A DNA stretch of 64,000 bases from an uncultured Bacteroidota bacterium (GTDB lineage Bacteria; Bacteroidota; Bacteroidia; Chitinophagales; Chitinophagaceae). Numbering within the stretch: position 1 is the stretch's first letter; every line of letters starts with the position of its first letter. Positions 35,890-44,017 of the stretch are shown piece after piece. The notes under the pieces were generated by a model. That model did not search any database, was not told the DNA's origin, and was given only the letters and a program-made list of their open reading frames with translations. The stretch spans positions 62,001 to 126,000 of the forward strand of contig CAISPO010000071.1 in assembly GCA_903887415.1 (NCBI GenBank), written 5' to 3'. Both the position numbers and the translations under genes were made by a program.

Positions 35890-36573
35890 ATGATAAAAAT
35901 CAGGGCTTTCAGAGCTGTTGAAGATCTAGATTCGTGCAAATCCTTCGCTGAAGGACATGCTAATGTTTTGCGCGATTATGGAGTAAGCAAGGTAACCTCT
36001 TCAAGCACAGACTGGTTTTATAACCCCGCAGCTTATGTGATGATAGCTGAAAATAAGGAAACGGGTGAAGTAGTCGGTGGTATAAGGATACATATTGCTG
36101 ATGGCACTACCCACCTCCCTATGGAAGACGCTATCTCTATTGTGGATACAAAAGTATATGACCTGATCAAAAAGTACATCCCGATAGGAACTGGCGAATT
36201 GTGCGGCCTTTGGAATGCCAAGTCAGTGGCCGGGTATGGTTTGGGAAGCTACTCTCTTATGCGGGTAGGCATCAGCGTTACCAATCAACTGAACCTCCCT
36301 ACCCTTTTTGCATTATGCGCCCCCCACACGCTGCAGATAAGTGTAGAGAAAGGCTTTGAAAAGGAAACATCAATTGGCAACGAGGGCACATTTATTTACC
36401 CCAAATTAGATCTGGTAGCCACAAGCATCATCATTAAAGACACTAAGAATTTACCGGGAGCCTTGCCTGCTGAGCGGGCTTTGGTCTTTGAATTGCGGGA
36501 CAACCCGAACATTACGAGGATGGAGCATGGCCCTAAAGGAAGCATTGAAATATCGTATAACCTTAATTTTTAA
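35890..36573 (+). CDS. GNAT-fold protein, N-acyl amino acid/autoinducer synthase-like
   Basis: 227 residues, 7 bp after the previous stop, with a rare good Shine-Dalgarno (AGGAG at 35881-35885) before the ATG. The core has Y-V-M-I-A-E-N-K-E-T-G-E-V-V-G-G-I-R-I-H and then G-E-L-C-G-L-W-N-A-K-S-V-A-G-Y-G-L-G, a layout like FeeM-type N-acyl amino acid synthases and LuxI-like enzymes, where a strand with G-G-x-R is followed by an acidic residue and a cofactor loop. The assignment is structural guesswork; a plain acetyltransferase is possible. Its place between the E1-like enzyme and a sensor kinase suggests that it helps make the sensed molecule. Confidence 0.6.
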   Translation: MIKIRAFRAVEDLDSCKSFAEGHANVLRDYGVSKVTSSSTDWFYNPAAYVMIAENKETGEVVGGIRIHIADGTTHLPMEDAISIVDTKVYDLIKKYIPIGTGELCGLWNAKSVAGYGLGSYSLMRVGISVTNQLNLPTLFALCAPHTLQISVEKGFEKETSIGNEGTFIYPKLDLVATSIIIKDTKNLPGALPAERALVFELRDNPNITRMEHGPKGSIEISYNLNF

Positions 36574-36587
36574 GATCACAAAAAAAA

Positions 36588-38726
36588 ATGATCCGGACGT
36601 TATTCACACTTGTATTCTTCTTTGTTTTTCAACAGCTTGCTTTCTCGCAGCAGATAGTCACTTATTCAGGGCAGTTTGGTACCGTTGGCGATAAAATTGA
36701 AATTCTCACAGACAGTAATTCAAATATTTCGCTTCAGGCTGCAATGAAGTCGCATAATTTCAAGCCATCCTCAAGCCATGTACCAAACCTATCAATAACA
36801 CCTAACTCATATTGGATAAAGGCTACAGTAGTAAATAATACCCGGGATAAAAACCTGGCAATACAACTGGCGCAGCCTATCATTGACTATGTTGACTTTT
36901 ATGAGTTCCGCCACGACTCGCTTATCGTTGAAAACCACAGCGGCGACAGAAGGCCTTTTAATGAGCGGGTAGTAAAAAATCAGACGTTCATCTATCCCAT
37001 AAACATTGAGCAGAATGATTCCGTCACCATTTACCTGTACTTGAAAAGCGGCAAACAGCTCATGGTGCCGCTTTATGTGGGCAGTGAGATACAGACATTT
37101 GAAAATGCCCTGACCAAGGATATTTTATTTGGCATCTATCTCGGGATCATTTTTGTAATGATCTTTTACAACTTGTTTATTTATACCACGGTAAAGGATA
37201 AAAGCTACATTTTTTACGTATTATACCTTGCCGTTAACTTAATTACGCAAACTACCCTTGAGGGATATACATTCAGGATGATCTTTCCTGATAACCCCGA
37301 CATAGTGGATATGTGCATTTATCTATCCAGTGCGGCTATCGGGCTGGCAGCTATTGAATTTTCCAAGAATTTCCTTTCGTCCAAGACCAACACACCGGGT
37401 CTCCATAAAATATCATACGCCTTCTGGGTAATATACGCTGCGGCATGTGTACTGGCGCTTACCCGCCATTATAACCAGGCCTACCAGATCATCCTGGGGG
37501 CGGCAATGATTAGCTCTGTCTATGTACTGGCTATGGCTATACGCATATTGATGAAGGGTTCCCGCTCTGCACGCTTCTTCCTTATTGCGTGGTCCGTATT
37601 CATCGTTTGTGTTGTTGTTTACGTGCTCAAGGATTTCGGGATATTGCCTTACAACAACCTCACCAGTTCGGCTTTGCTCTTTGGTTCGGCATTTGAAGCT
37701 GTTATGCTGTCATTCGCCCTTGCTGATAAGATCAATACCTATAAAAAGGAAAAAGAACAGTCGCAGGCGCAGGCCATGGATGCGCTGCAGGAGAACGAAC
37801 GAATTGTGCGTGAACAGAATGTAATGCTGGAGGCGAAAGTTGACGAGCGAACCCATGAATTGCAGGTGTCGAACGACGGGTTGAATAAAGCGATGAAAGA
37901 GCTCAAGGATGCCGAGACGCAACTTGTAGAGTCGGAGAAAATGGCGTCCCTTGGTCAGTTAACTGCAGGTATTGCTCACGAGATCAACAACCCGATCAAC
38001 TTTGTGACTTCAAATGTAAAGCCCCTAAACAGAGACGTGCGCATATTGCTGGATGCCGTGGATGCTATAGAGCAAATAGCAAATGCCGATGCATCGGCGG
38101 CAGAGAAACAGAAAAAGATAAATGCCTACAAAGAGGAGATAGACTACGACTACCTGAAAGAAGAGATAGACCAGTTACTGAGCGGTATAGGCGAGGGCGC
38201 ATCCAGAACGGCGGAAATAGTAAAGGGGCTGCGCATATTCTCCCGCCTGGATGAGGACGACCTGAAGAAGGCAAATATCAATGAGGGGCTGGAATCAACC
38301 CTTGTTATTACCAACAATCTCCTGAACAATATCATAAAGATCGAAAAACATTATGCAGATCTCCCGCTCATAGAATGTTATCCGGGTAAGTTGAACCAGG
38401 TATTTTTAAATATCATTTCAAACGGGATATATGCAGTGAGGAAAAAATTTGCGGATGCCGAAGGTGGATTGCTAACTATCTCCACCAGTTTTGACGACAC
38501 CAGCGTTTTTATTAAAATTGCTGATAACGGTACCGGTATGGACGAAAACACTAAAAAGAAACTGTTCGAGCCTTTCTTCACCACCAAAGACGTGGGTGAA
38601 GGTACTGGCTTGGGCTTGTCGATCGCCTATAACACCATAAATAAACACAACGGACAGATACAAGTTAATTCAGAAATTGGAAAAGGAACAGAATTTATAC
38701 TTATTTTGCCATTAATTCAGAAATAG
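36588..38726 (+). CDS. 7TMR-DISM sensor histidine kinase
   Basis: 712 residues. Signal sequence (FTLVFFFVFQQLAFSQ), then an extracytoplasmic 7TMR-DISM ligand domain (about 25-180, S-Y-W-I-K-A-T-V-V-N-N-T), seven membrane helices (about 183-385), a coiled coil (KEKEQSQAQAMDALQENER) and the kinase core. The H-box is G-I-A-H-E-I-N-N-P-I-N-F (H464); the ATPase part has N-Q-V-F-L-N-I-I-S-N-G-I (N box), D-N-G-T-G-M-D (G1), F-F-T-T-K and G-E-G-T-G-L-G-L-S (G2). The carbohydrate-like DISM domain would detect a small outside ligand. Followed 8 bp later by the hybrid receiver-kinase, so a phosphorelay is likely. Confidence 0.92.
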   Translation: MIRTLFTLVFFFVFQQLAFSQQIVTYSGQFGTVGDKIEILTDSNSNISLQAAMKSHNFKPSSSHVPNLSITPNSYWIKATVVNNTRDKNLAIQLAQPIIDYVDFYEFRHDSLIVENHSGDRRPFNERVVKNQTFIYPINIEQNDSVTIYLYLKSGKQLMVPLYVGSEIQTFENALTKDILFGIYLGIIFVMIFYNLFIYTTVKDKSYIFYVLYLAVNLITQTTLEGYTFRMIFPDNPDIVDMCIYLSSAAIGLAAIEFSKNFLSSKTNTPGLHKISYAFWVIYAAACVLALTRHYNQAYQIILGAAMISSVYVLAMAIRILMKGSRSARFFLIAWSVFIVCVVVYVLKDFGILPYNNLTSSALLFGSAFEAVMLSFALADKINTYKKEKEQSQAQAMDALQENERIVREQNVMLEAKVDERTHELQVSNDGLNKAMKELKDAETQLVESEKMASLGQLTAGIAHEINNPINFVTSNVKPLNRDVRILLDAVDAIEQIANADASAAEKQKKINAYKEEIDYDYLKEEIDQLLSGIGEGASRTAEIVKGLRIFSRLDEDDLKKANINEGLESTLVITNNLLNNIIKIEKHYADLPLIECYPGKLNQVFLNIISNGIYAVRKKFADAEGGLLTISTSFDDTSVFIKIADNGTGMDENTKKKLFEPFFTTKDVGEGTGLGLSIAYNTINKHNGQIQVNSEIGKGTEFILILPLIQK

Positions 38727-38734
38727 AAACAGAA

Positions 38735-39841
38735 TTGGACACACCTAAAAAAATAAAAGTTCTATACATCGACGATGAACAGAACAACCTGAATGGTTTC
38801 AAAGCCACTTTCAGGTTCGACTATACCGTTTTGATCGCATCAAATATACCGCAGGCTTATGCTCATCTGGAGGGGCATCCCGATATCAGCGTTATACTGT
38901 GCGACCAGCGTATGCCGGATAAGACCGGAGTACAGTTTTTTGAAGAAATGCGTGATACCTATGAAAACCCCGTGCGCATGCTGATAACCGGCTATACCGA
39001 TATTGAGTCGGTGATAGATGCGGTAAACAGGGGGCATATCTTCAGGTATATTAAAAAACCCTGGACGGACTCCGATATCCGGTCGGCGATCGAAGAGGCC
39101 AGTAAATTCTATCTTACAAATACTATGCTGGTTGCTAAAAATAAAGAGCTGCAATCCGCATATGATGAACTCGGTAAATTTGCTTACAGCGTCACCCATG
39201 ATGTCCGGGGGCCGCTGCTGAGCATTCTCGGGGCGCTGGACCTTGCAAAAAACATGGAAGACCCGGCCGAGCTGAGGGACATCCTGGAGATGATGGAAGA
39301 TGCCATTCACAAACTGGATGAGTACATCAAGAATACACATGAGTATTACAAGCTAAAGAGAGGATTGCTGCAGTTTGAGGTAATTGACTTTAATAACCTT
39401 GTAAAAGATATTGCTGCGCTTTTCCGGATAGCCGGGAGAATGGACAACATCAGGTTCATTTCCAATGCGGTTCAGAACGATGAATTTTTGTCGGACGAAA
39501 TATCGATAAAGATGGTGATGAACAACCTGTTGTCAAATGCGTTCAATTACCAGCGGAAAGATGCACCTGACAAATATGTGGATGTAAGTATAGTTGTCGC
39601 TGACAATGTAGCAACTATAACGGTAAAAGATAATGGCATAGGCATACATGACAGCCACATAAATAATATCTTTACAATGTTCTACAGGGCTACGTCCGAA
39701 GAAACGGGATCGGGATTAGGCCTATATAATGTGAAGGACGCACTCACAAAACTAAATGGAACAATAGAGGTAGCATCAGTAGTAAATGAAGGAACAACTT
39801 TTAAAGTAATCATTCCGGGCAAGGCACATGGTACAAACTAA
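38735..39841 (+). CDS. Receiver-histidine kinase hybrid
   Basis: 368 residues beginning at a TTG (MDTPKKIKVLYIDDEQNN when initiated with Met). Residues 7-125 are an RpfG-like receiver with D57 in I-L-C-D-Q-R-M-P; residues about 140-215 are the dimerisation helix with S-V-T-H-D-V-R-G-P-L (H155); the C-terminal ATPase domain has N-N-L-L-S-N-A-F-N-Y-Q, D-N-G-I-G-I-H and G-S-G-L-G-L-Y-N-V-K. No membrane segment, so it works in the cytoplasm. It may accept phosphate from the upstream kinase at D57 and then pass signals through its own H155 to the CheY-like protein that overlaps its 3' end by 14 bp. Confidence 0.9.
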   Translation: MDTPKKIKVLYIDDEQNNLNGFKATFRFDYTVLIASNIPQAYAHLEGHPDISVILCDQRMPDKTGVQFFEEMRDTYENPVRMLITGYTDIESVIDAVNRGHIFRYIKKPWTDSDIRSAIEEASKFYLTNTMLVAKNKELQSAYDELGKFAYSVTHDVRGPLLSILGALDLAKNMEDPAELRDILEMMEDAIHKLDEYIKNTHEYYKLKRGLLQFEVIDFNNLVKDIAALFRIAGRMDNIRFISNAVQNDEFLSDEISIKMVMNNLLSNAFNYQRKDAPDKYVDVSIVVADNVATITVKDNGIGIHDSHINNIFTMFYRATSEETGSGLGLYNVKDALTKLNGTIEVASVVNEGTTFKVIIPGKAHGTN

Positions 39842-40220
39842 GCTGAATTTTATTGTGGTTGACGATAGTAAGCTGGATTGCTTTATCGCGGAAAAGATAA
39901 TCAGGAACACCGGAATCAGCGAATCGATAAAGTCGATCCTGCAGGCCACGGAGGCCCTGGAATATATTAAATCCATACCAGCCGGTGAGCATCAGCGCAC
40001 TGTAATGCTGGTGGATATCCAGATGCCGGTGATGAATGGTTTTGAATTTGTAGAAGCTTTCGAAAAGCTGCCTGCGGATGTTACCGATAATTACACCATC
40101 TACATCATTTCATCGTCAATAAACGAGAACGACCTGGTAAGGGTACACACATATGCTACGGTGAAACAGTTTCTGAATAAACCACTTACGAGCAATAACC
40201 TTGCTGTATTGCTGGCGTAG
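39828..40220 (+). CDS. CheY-like response regulator
   Basis: 130 residues, a lone receiver: V-V-D-D-S-K acidic pair, D63 in M-L-V-D-I-Q-M-P-V-M-N-G, the S-S-S of I-I-S-S-S-I-N and K-P-L at the end. No output domain, so it signals by protein contact, as CheY does. It begins 14 bp before the end of the hybrid kinase gene, so the two are translationally coupled. Last gene of the operon that starts at 33582. Confidence 0.9.
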   Translation: MVQTKLNFIVVDDSKLDCFIAEKIIRNTGISESIKSILQATEALEYIKSIPAGEHQRTVMLVDIQMPVMNGFEFVEAFEKLPADVTDNYTIYIISSSINENDLVRVHTYATVKQFLNKPLTSNNLAVLLA

Positions 40221-40226
40221 CATCTT

Positions 40227-40303
40227 ACTGGAATTGGGAATTTGTTGTTAGGATTTGGGATCGTAACTTCGCGCTATTATCATAACTCTTTGAATTTCTA
40301 ATT
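40227..40303 (+). repeat. A/T-rich leader repeat before the HMG-CoA lyase-like gene
   Basis: GGAATTGGGAATTTG, GGATTTGGGA and TTTGAATTTCTAATTTTGG stand in the 83-bp gap between stop 40220 and the TTG start at 40304. They belong to the same AATT-cored family seen before other starts. Confidence 0.5.
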
Positions 40304-41155
40304 TTGGCCTTTGAATTAATAGAATGCCCGCGCGATGCCATGCAGGGCTGGGCGCACTTCATCCCCACGGCTGATAAGATCGATTACCTGAATGCATTGC
40401 TGAAGGTAGGTTTCGATGTGCTTGATTTTGGCTCGTTTGTTTCTGCAAAGGCTATCCCGCAGCTTGCTGATACAAAAGATGTCGTTCCAAAGCTAGACAT
40501 GAGCAGTACCCGCACTAAGCTCCTTGCCATCATTGCGAATACTCGTGGTGCTGAAGAAGCGGTGCAATATGATGAGATCACCTACCTGGGTTTCCCATTC
40601 TCTATTTCAGAAACATTCCAGTTGCGCAATACCAATAAGACCATTGCACAGTCGTTGGTACAGGTAGAAGAAATGCAAAAATTATGTGTGCAGCGTAACA
40701 AAGAGCTGGTGATATATATATCCATGGGTTTTGGCAATCCTTATGGCGATGAATATAATGCAGAAGTTGCTATAAACTGGGTAAGGAAACTTACTGGGCT
40801 GGGCATCAAAACAATTGCTATGGCCGATACTGTAGGCGTGGCAGATCCGGGGAATATCACCTATATATACAACCACCTGATCCCTGAATTCAAAGACATA
40901 AACATAGGCGCGCATTTCCACTCGGCACCAGATAAATGGGAAGAGAAGATACAGGCCGCATACAATGCCGGCTGCCTGCGCTACGACAGCGCCATAAGAG
41001 GCATAGGCGGCTGTCCAATGGCCGAAGATGACCTGGTAGGCAACATTGCTACTGAACATATCGTAAGCTGGTGTGAGCGCAATAATGTCCCTTTAAACCT
41101 TAACAAGGCTGCCTTCTCCGAAGCGTGGGAAATGGCTGGAAGGATCTTTATATGA
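40304..41155 (+). CDS. Hydroxymethylglutaryl-CoA lyase-like enzyme
   Basis: 283 residues with a TTG start (MAFELIECPRDAMQGW). The HMGL/isopropylmalate-synthase TIM barrel is visible: E-C-P-R-D-A-M-Q-G in strand 1 (bacterial and mitochondrial lyases have E-V-x-P-R-D-G-L-Q), F-V-S-A-K-A-I-P-Q-L-A-D, A-M-A-D-T-V-G-V-A-D-P, and G-A-H-F-H-S. The late G-G-C-P-M-A loop holds the cysteine used by lyases. It would split HMG-CoA into acetyl-CoA and acetoacetate, as in leucine breakdown. The D-G-L to D-A-M change is noted, and no liu genes are adjacent, so a related aldolase is possible. Confidence 0.82.
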   Translation: MAFELIECPRDAMQGWAHFIPTADKIDYLNALLKVGFDVLDFGSFVSAKAIPQLADTKDVVPKLDMSSTRTKLLAIIANTRGAEEAVQYDEITYLGFPFSISETFQLRNTNKTIAQSLVQVEEMQKLCVQRNKELVIYISMGFGNPYGDEYNAEVAINWVRKLTGLGIKTIAMADTVGVADPGNITYIYNHLIPEFKDINIGAHFHSAPDKWEEKIQAAYNAGCLRYDSAIRGIGGCPMAEDDLVGNIATEHIVSWCERNNVPLNLNKAAFSEAWEMAGRIFI

Positions 41156-41252
41156 GCAATACACTTATTCCGGACCGGTTACCAGTATTATAACGAGCCT
41201 GGCTTATTACCTTAAAGAGCTATTTTTCAGAACGTTCTAATTGCGGCCCTAA

Positions 41253-42323
41253 ATGAAAGATCAGGATATCCTTAAGTACCGGCTCAATAACCAATATCTC
41301 GTCAAACCGGAATTTACTGCCCCTGCAGACATTGTAGGGTTCATGGGCGCAGTACAGGCACAGGATTTTGCCGCTGCAAAGTGGGGACTTGGCCTTCGCT
41401 TACTGAACTCCACGGATCGAGATGTTCAAACAGCCTTTGACAGGGGTAGTATCCTTCGTACCCACCTCATGCGGCCTACATGGCATTTTGTTACGGCAGA
41501 AGATATTCGATGGCTGCTCGAATTAACCGCACCCAGGATAAAGGCCCAATGTGCTTTTGCATACCGTTATTATTCCCTCACCGATTCCGTCGTAAAAAAA
41601 AGCCAGAGGGCTTTGGAAAAGGCACTGGTTGGCGGCAAGCATCTTACGCGGGCGGAACTCGTTACAACCCTGAATAACGCTGGTATAGTTACTGATGACA
41701 ATCGGTTCATCCACCTGATGATGCGGGCAGAACTTGATGGTATTGTGTGCAGTGGGCCTGTGCAAGGCAGACAACTTACCTATGCGCTCCTCGACGAGCG
41801 GGTGCCACCAAACAATACAATGAAACGCGACGAAGCATTAGCTGCCCTGGCAAAACGATACTTCGCCAGTCACGGACCAGCAACTTTGCGGGACTTTGCA
41901 TGGTGGTCGGGCCTGACAATGGCAGACGCAAAGACGGGCCTAACAACAGTAGCCAAAGAATTTGTTTCAGAGCAGATAAATGGTCAATCTTATTGGTTTT
42001 CACCGTCAGCGGTAACGCTAAAATCAATTACGGGGCCCTTACATCTCTTGCCGAATTATGATGAATATATTATCAGCTACAAAGACCGCAGCAACCTGAT
42101 GCACCCAAAAGGTATAGAGATTCTTGATGCCCGGGGCAGCGTTATCTTTAATCACACAATTCTGATAGAAGGCCAGATCGCGGGCACATGGAAACGCAAC
42201 ATACAAAACGACTCCGTGTTGATAACAACAACGCCATTCCTGAAATTGAACAAAAAACAGGAGGGTTCGCTAGCTGATGCGATAAGTGAATACGGCAGAT
42301 TTATCGGCAAAACACCGCTTTAA
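41253..42323 (+). CDS. Winged-helix AlkZ-like protein
   Basis: 356 residues. The motif G-A-V-Q-A-Q-D-F near residue 35 is the Q-x-Q signature of the HTH_42/AlkZ family; later come R-T-H-L-M-R-P-T-W-H-F-V and the winged-helix stretch ATLRDFAWWSGLTMADAKTG. Characterised AlkZ-type enzymes are monofunctional DNA glycosylases that unhook interstrand crosslinks or remove alkylated bases, and this protein has the expected length. DNA repair is therefore likely, but close relatives have not been tested. Convergent with the SDR gene; the two stop codons share bases 42321-42322 (TTAA). Confidence 0.82.
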   Translation: MKDQDILKYRLNNQYLVKPEFTAPADIVGFMGAVQAQDFAAAKWGLGLRLLNSTDRDVQTAFDRGSILRTHLMRPTWHFVTAEDIRWLLELTAPRIKAQCAFAYRYYSLTDSVVKKSQRALEKALVGGKHLTRAELVTTLNNAGIVTDDNRFIHLMMRAELDGIVCSGPVQGRQLTYALLDERVPPNNTMKRDEALAALAKRYFASHGPATLRDFAWWSGLTMADAKTGLTTVAKEFVSEQINGQSYWFSPSAVTLKSITGPLHLLPNYDEYIISYKDRSNLMHPKGIEILDARGSVIFNHTILIEGQIAGTWKRNIQNDSVLITTTPFLKLNKKQEGSLADAISEYGRFIGKTPL

Positions 42324-43141
42324 GAAACATACAGATCCTTCTGCAAGGTCTCTCCAGGCTTCACAGCATAATGGTCAAGATCTGTGATACCCGCTGTTTT
42401 CAGCACGTCCTCGTCAAGGAACAAATGCCCGGTACATTCTTTGGAAGATTGCGCTAAAATTAGTGCCGCACAATCCGAAAGTATTTCTGGTGTCCGGCTT
42501 CGGTTCATCAGCCAGTCACCGCCAAGCAGGTTCTTCACTGCAGCAGTAGCTATAGTAGTTACGGGCCACAATGAGTTTGCGGCTATGCCGTACTTCTTAA
42601 ATTCAAGCGACCATCCAAGCGTCATCATGCTCATGTTATACTTGCTGATGGTATAGGCCACATAGGGCTCCATCCATTGCGGGTTGAGGTCTATTGGCGG
42701 CGACAGCGTGAGAATGTGCGGGTTATTACCTTTTTTCAGAAACGGCACACAATGCTTGGTGACTACATACGTGCCCCGAACATTAATGTCGTGTATCAGG
42801 TCGAAACGCTTCATCTCGGTTTCTTCGGTATTGCTAAGGGTTATCGCTGATGCATTATTGATCAATATGTCTATCCCGCCAAAAACCGTAACAGCCTGCT
42901 GTACTGCCGCTATTACCTGGTCTTCATCCCTTATGTCGCACTGCACAGCCACGCCTTTGCCGCCTGCTGCATTTACCTTTTCCACCGTGGCGTATATGGT
43001 ACCACCCAGGCGCGGATCTTCTTTCACAGATTTAGCCACTACTACTATATTAGCGCCATCCTTTGCCAGCCGCAAAGCAATAGCCTCCCCTATTCCCCGG
43101 CTCGCCCCGGTAATGAATACTGTTTTTCCTTTGAACGACAT
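42320..43141 (-). CDS. SDR-family oxidoreductase (HSDL2-like)
   Basis: 273 residues from ATG 43141. Rossmann fold with T-G-A-S-R-G-I-G at residues 12-19, N-N-A-S-A around 95, and the catalytic Y-x-x-x-K in Y-T-I-S-K-Y. An unusual feature is the S-P-P-I-D-L-N-P in place of the common G-S-I-S strand, as in the hydroxysteroid dehydrogenase-like 2 group. It reduces or oxidises a carbonyl with NAD(P); substrate unknown. The frame continues upstream into the repeat-rich gap, where it encodes low-complexity F/W-rich sequence, so the start next to the Rossmann strand is used. Confidence 0.9.
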   Translation of the reverse strand: MSFKGKTVFITGASRGIGEAIALRLAKDGANIVVVAKSVKEDPRLGGTIYATVEKVNAAGGKGVAVQCDIRDEDQVIAAVQQAVTVFGGIDILINNASAITLSNTEETEMKRFDLIHDINVRGTYVVTKHCVPFLKKGNNPHILTLSPPIDLNPQWMEPYVAYTISKYNMSMMTLGWSLEFKKYGIAANSLWPVTTIATAAVKNLLGGDWLMNRSRTPEILSDCAALILAQSSKECTGHLFLDEDVLKTAGITDLDHYAVKPGETLQKDLYVS

Positions 43142-43175
43142 AAGATATATTATTAGCAATACCAAGGTAGGAAAA

Positions 43176-43302
43176 ACAAATTCCAAATTCCAAAAAAACA
43201 AATTCCAAATCAGAAATTCCGAATCCCAAAAAAAATCCACATCAAGAATTCCAAATCCCAAAGTACACTTTGGAATTTGGATTTTCATTTTTGGAATTTC
43301 CC
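43176..43302. repeat. Dense AATTCCAAA / TTTGGAATT repeat patch
   Basis: At least seven AATTCC- or AATCCC-type units in direct order (43177-43263) are followed by inverted TTTGGAATTT units (43269-43300), making an imperfect large inverted repeat. It fills most of the gap between the M15 peptidase gene (stop 43309) and the SDR start. Confidence 0.7.
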
Positions 43303-43308
43303 AAGAGG

Positions 43309-43785
43309 CTATTCTCCGTCCACCATTGCAAAATGCATGGGCTCTGCATTGCCAGCCCATTTCTGGCCGCAGTGTATGCCATGTTTTTGCATCACTTTTA
43401 TTAGCTCATCGCTCCAGGATCCCGCAGTTCCCCGTGGGTTATTCTCCGCATTCAGGTCTATGGCAGCACCCCAGCTATGCACAGAAAGCACCGGGCTTTC
43501 CTGCAGGTACATCAGTTTATAACAACGATGAAAAGTTCTTATTTCTTTATGTAATCCCAGTTGCTCCAACTCAAGAAATGCATCCCGCAACTGCGGCCAG
43601 AAGTGTTTGTGTATCCTTATTTCCTGCTGCGGGAACCATGGGTGCAATTGCTGCACATGCCAGTTGGTAAGCCACTTATTTTCCCACCCCGGACCGCGCG
43701 GATCATCATAACGCGTATATAATACCAATTGTCCGCCCCCGGAAAAAGCCGCAGGTATCTTTATGTCACTGTTTCCACCAAACAT
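43309..43785 (-). CDS. M15-family peptidase (VanY/DD-carboxypeptidase-like)
   Basis: 158 residues. The zinc-site pattern of the M15 family is present: S-V-H-S-W-G-A-A-I-D-L-N (H-x6-D, the usual S-x-H-x-x-G-x-A-x-D) and E-P-M-H-F at the end (E-x-x-H). An upstream R with H-R-C-Y near residue 87 matches the arginine motif. There is no signal peptide, so it may act in the cytoplasm, or leave the cell by another route, as phage-type endolysins do. It would cut D-Ala-D-Ala or L-Ala-D-Glu bonds of peptidoglycan. No phage genes are nearby. Start ATG 43785 is the only good one. Confidence 0.85.
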   Translation of the reverse strand: MFGGNSDIKIPAAFSGGGQLVLYTRYDDPRGPGWENKWLTNWHVQQLHPWFPQQEIRIHKHFWPQLRDAFLELEQLGLHKEIRTFHRCYKLMYLQESPVLSVHSWGAAIDLNAENNPRGTAGSWSDELIKVMQKHGIHCGQKWAGNAEPMHFAMVDGE

Positions 43786-43890
43786 AACCTAGCCCTCCTT
43801 TTCAAACACACATATACAGAGCATAATAACCCTGCCATGAGTCATTGCTTAACAATACTTTATACTTGAAAAATTGCAAAAGAAAAAAAC

Positions 43891-44010
43891 CAAAATTCCA
43901 AGTCGGTAAACGATTACCTGGGAATTGGGAGTTTTAAATTCCGGCCTTTGATGTTTTCTTTACAGCCTTCTTACCTAAAAATATGGGTCTTGGAATTTGG
44001 AATTTCGACT
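43891..44010. repeat. A/T-rich AATTCC / GGAATTTGG patch downstream of rlmB
   Basis: Contains CAAAATTCCAAG, GGGAATTGGGAG, TTAAATTCCGGCC and TTGGAATTTGGAATTTCG in the 232-bp gap between rlmB (stop 44018) and the start of the M15 gene. Same family as the patch at 43176. Confidence 0.55.
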
Positions 44011-44017
44011 TTGAAGT

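Noticed and set aside
42684-43670. 328-codon open frame across SDR, repeat patch and M15 gene
   Set aside because: It runs antisense to two recognised enzymes and through the AATTCC repeats; no domain is seen.
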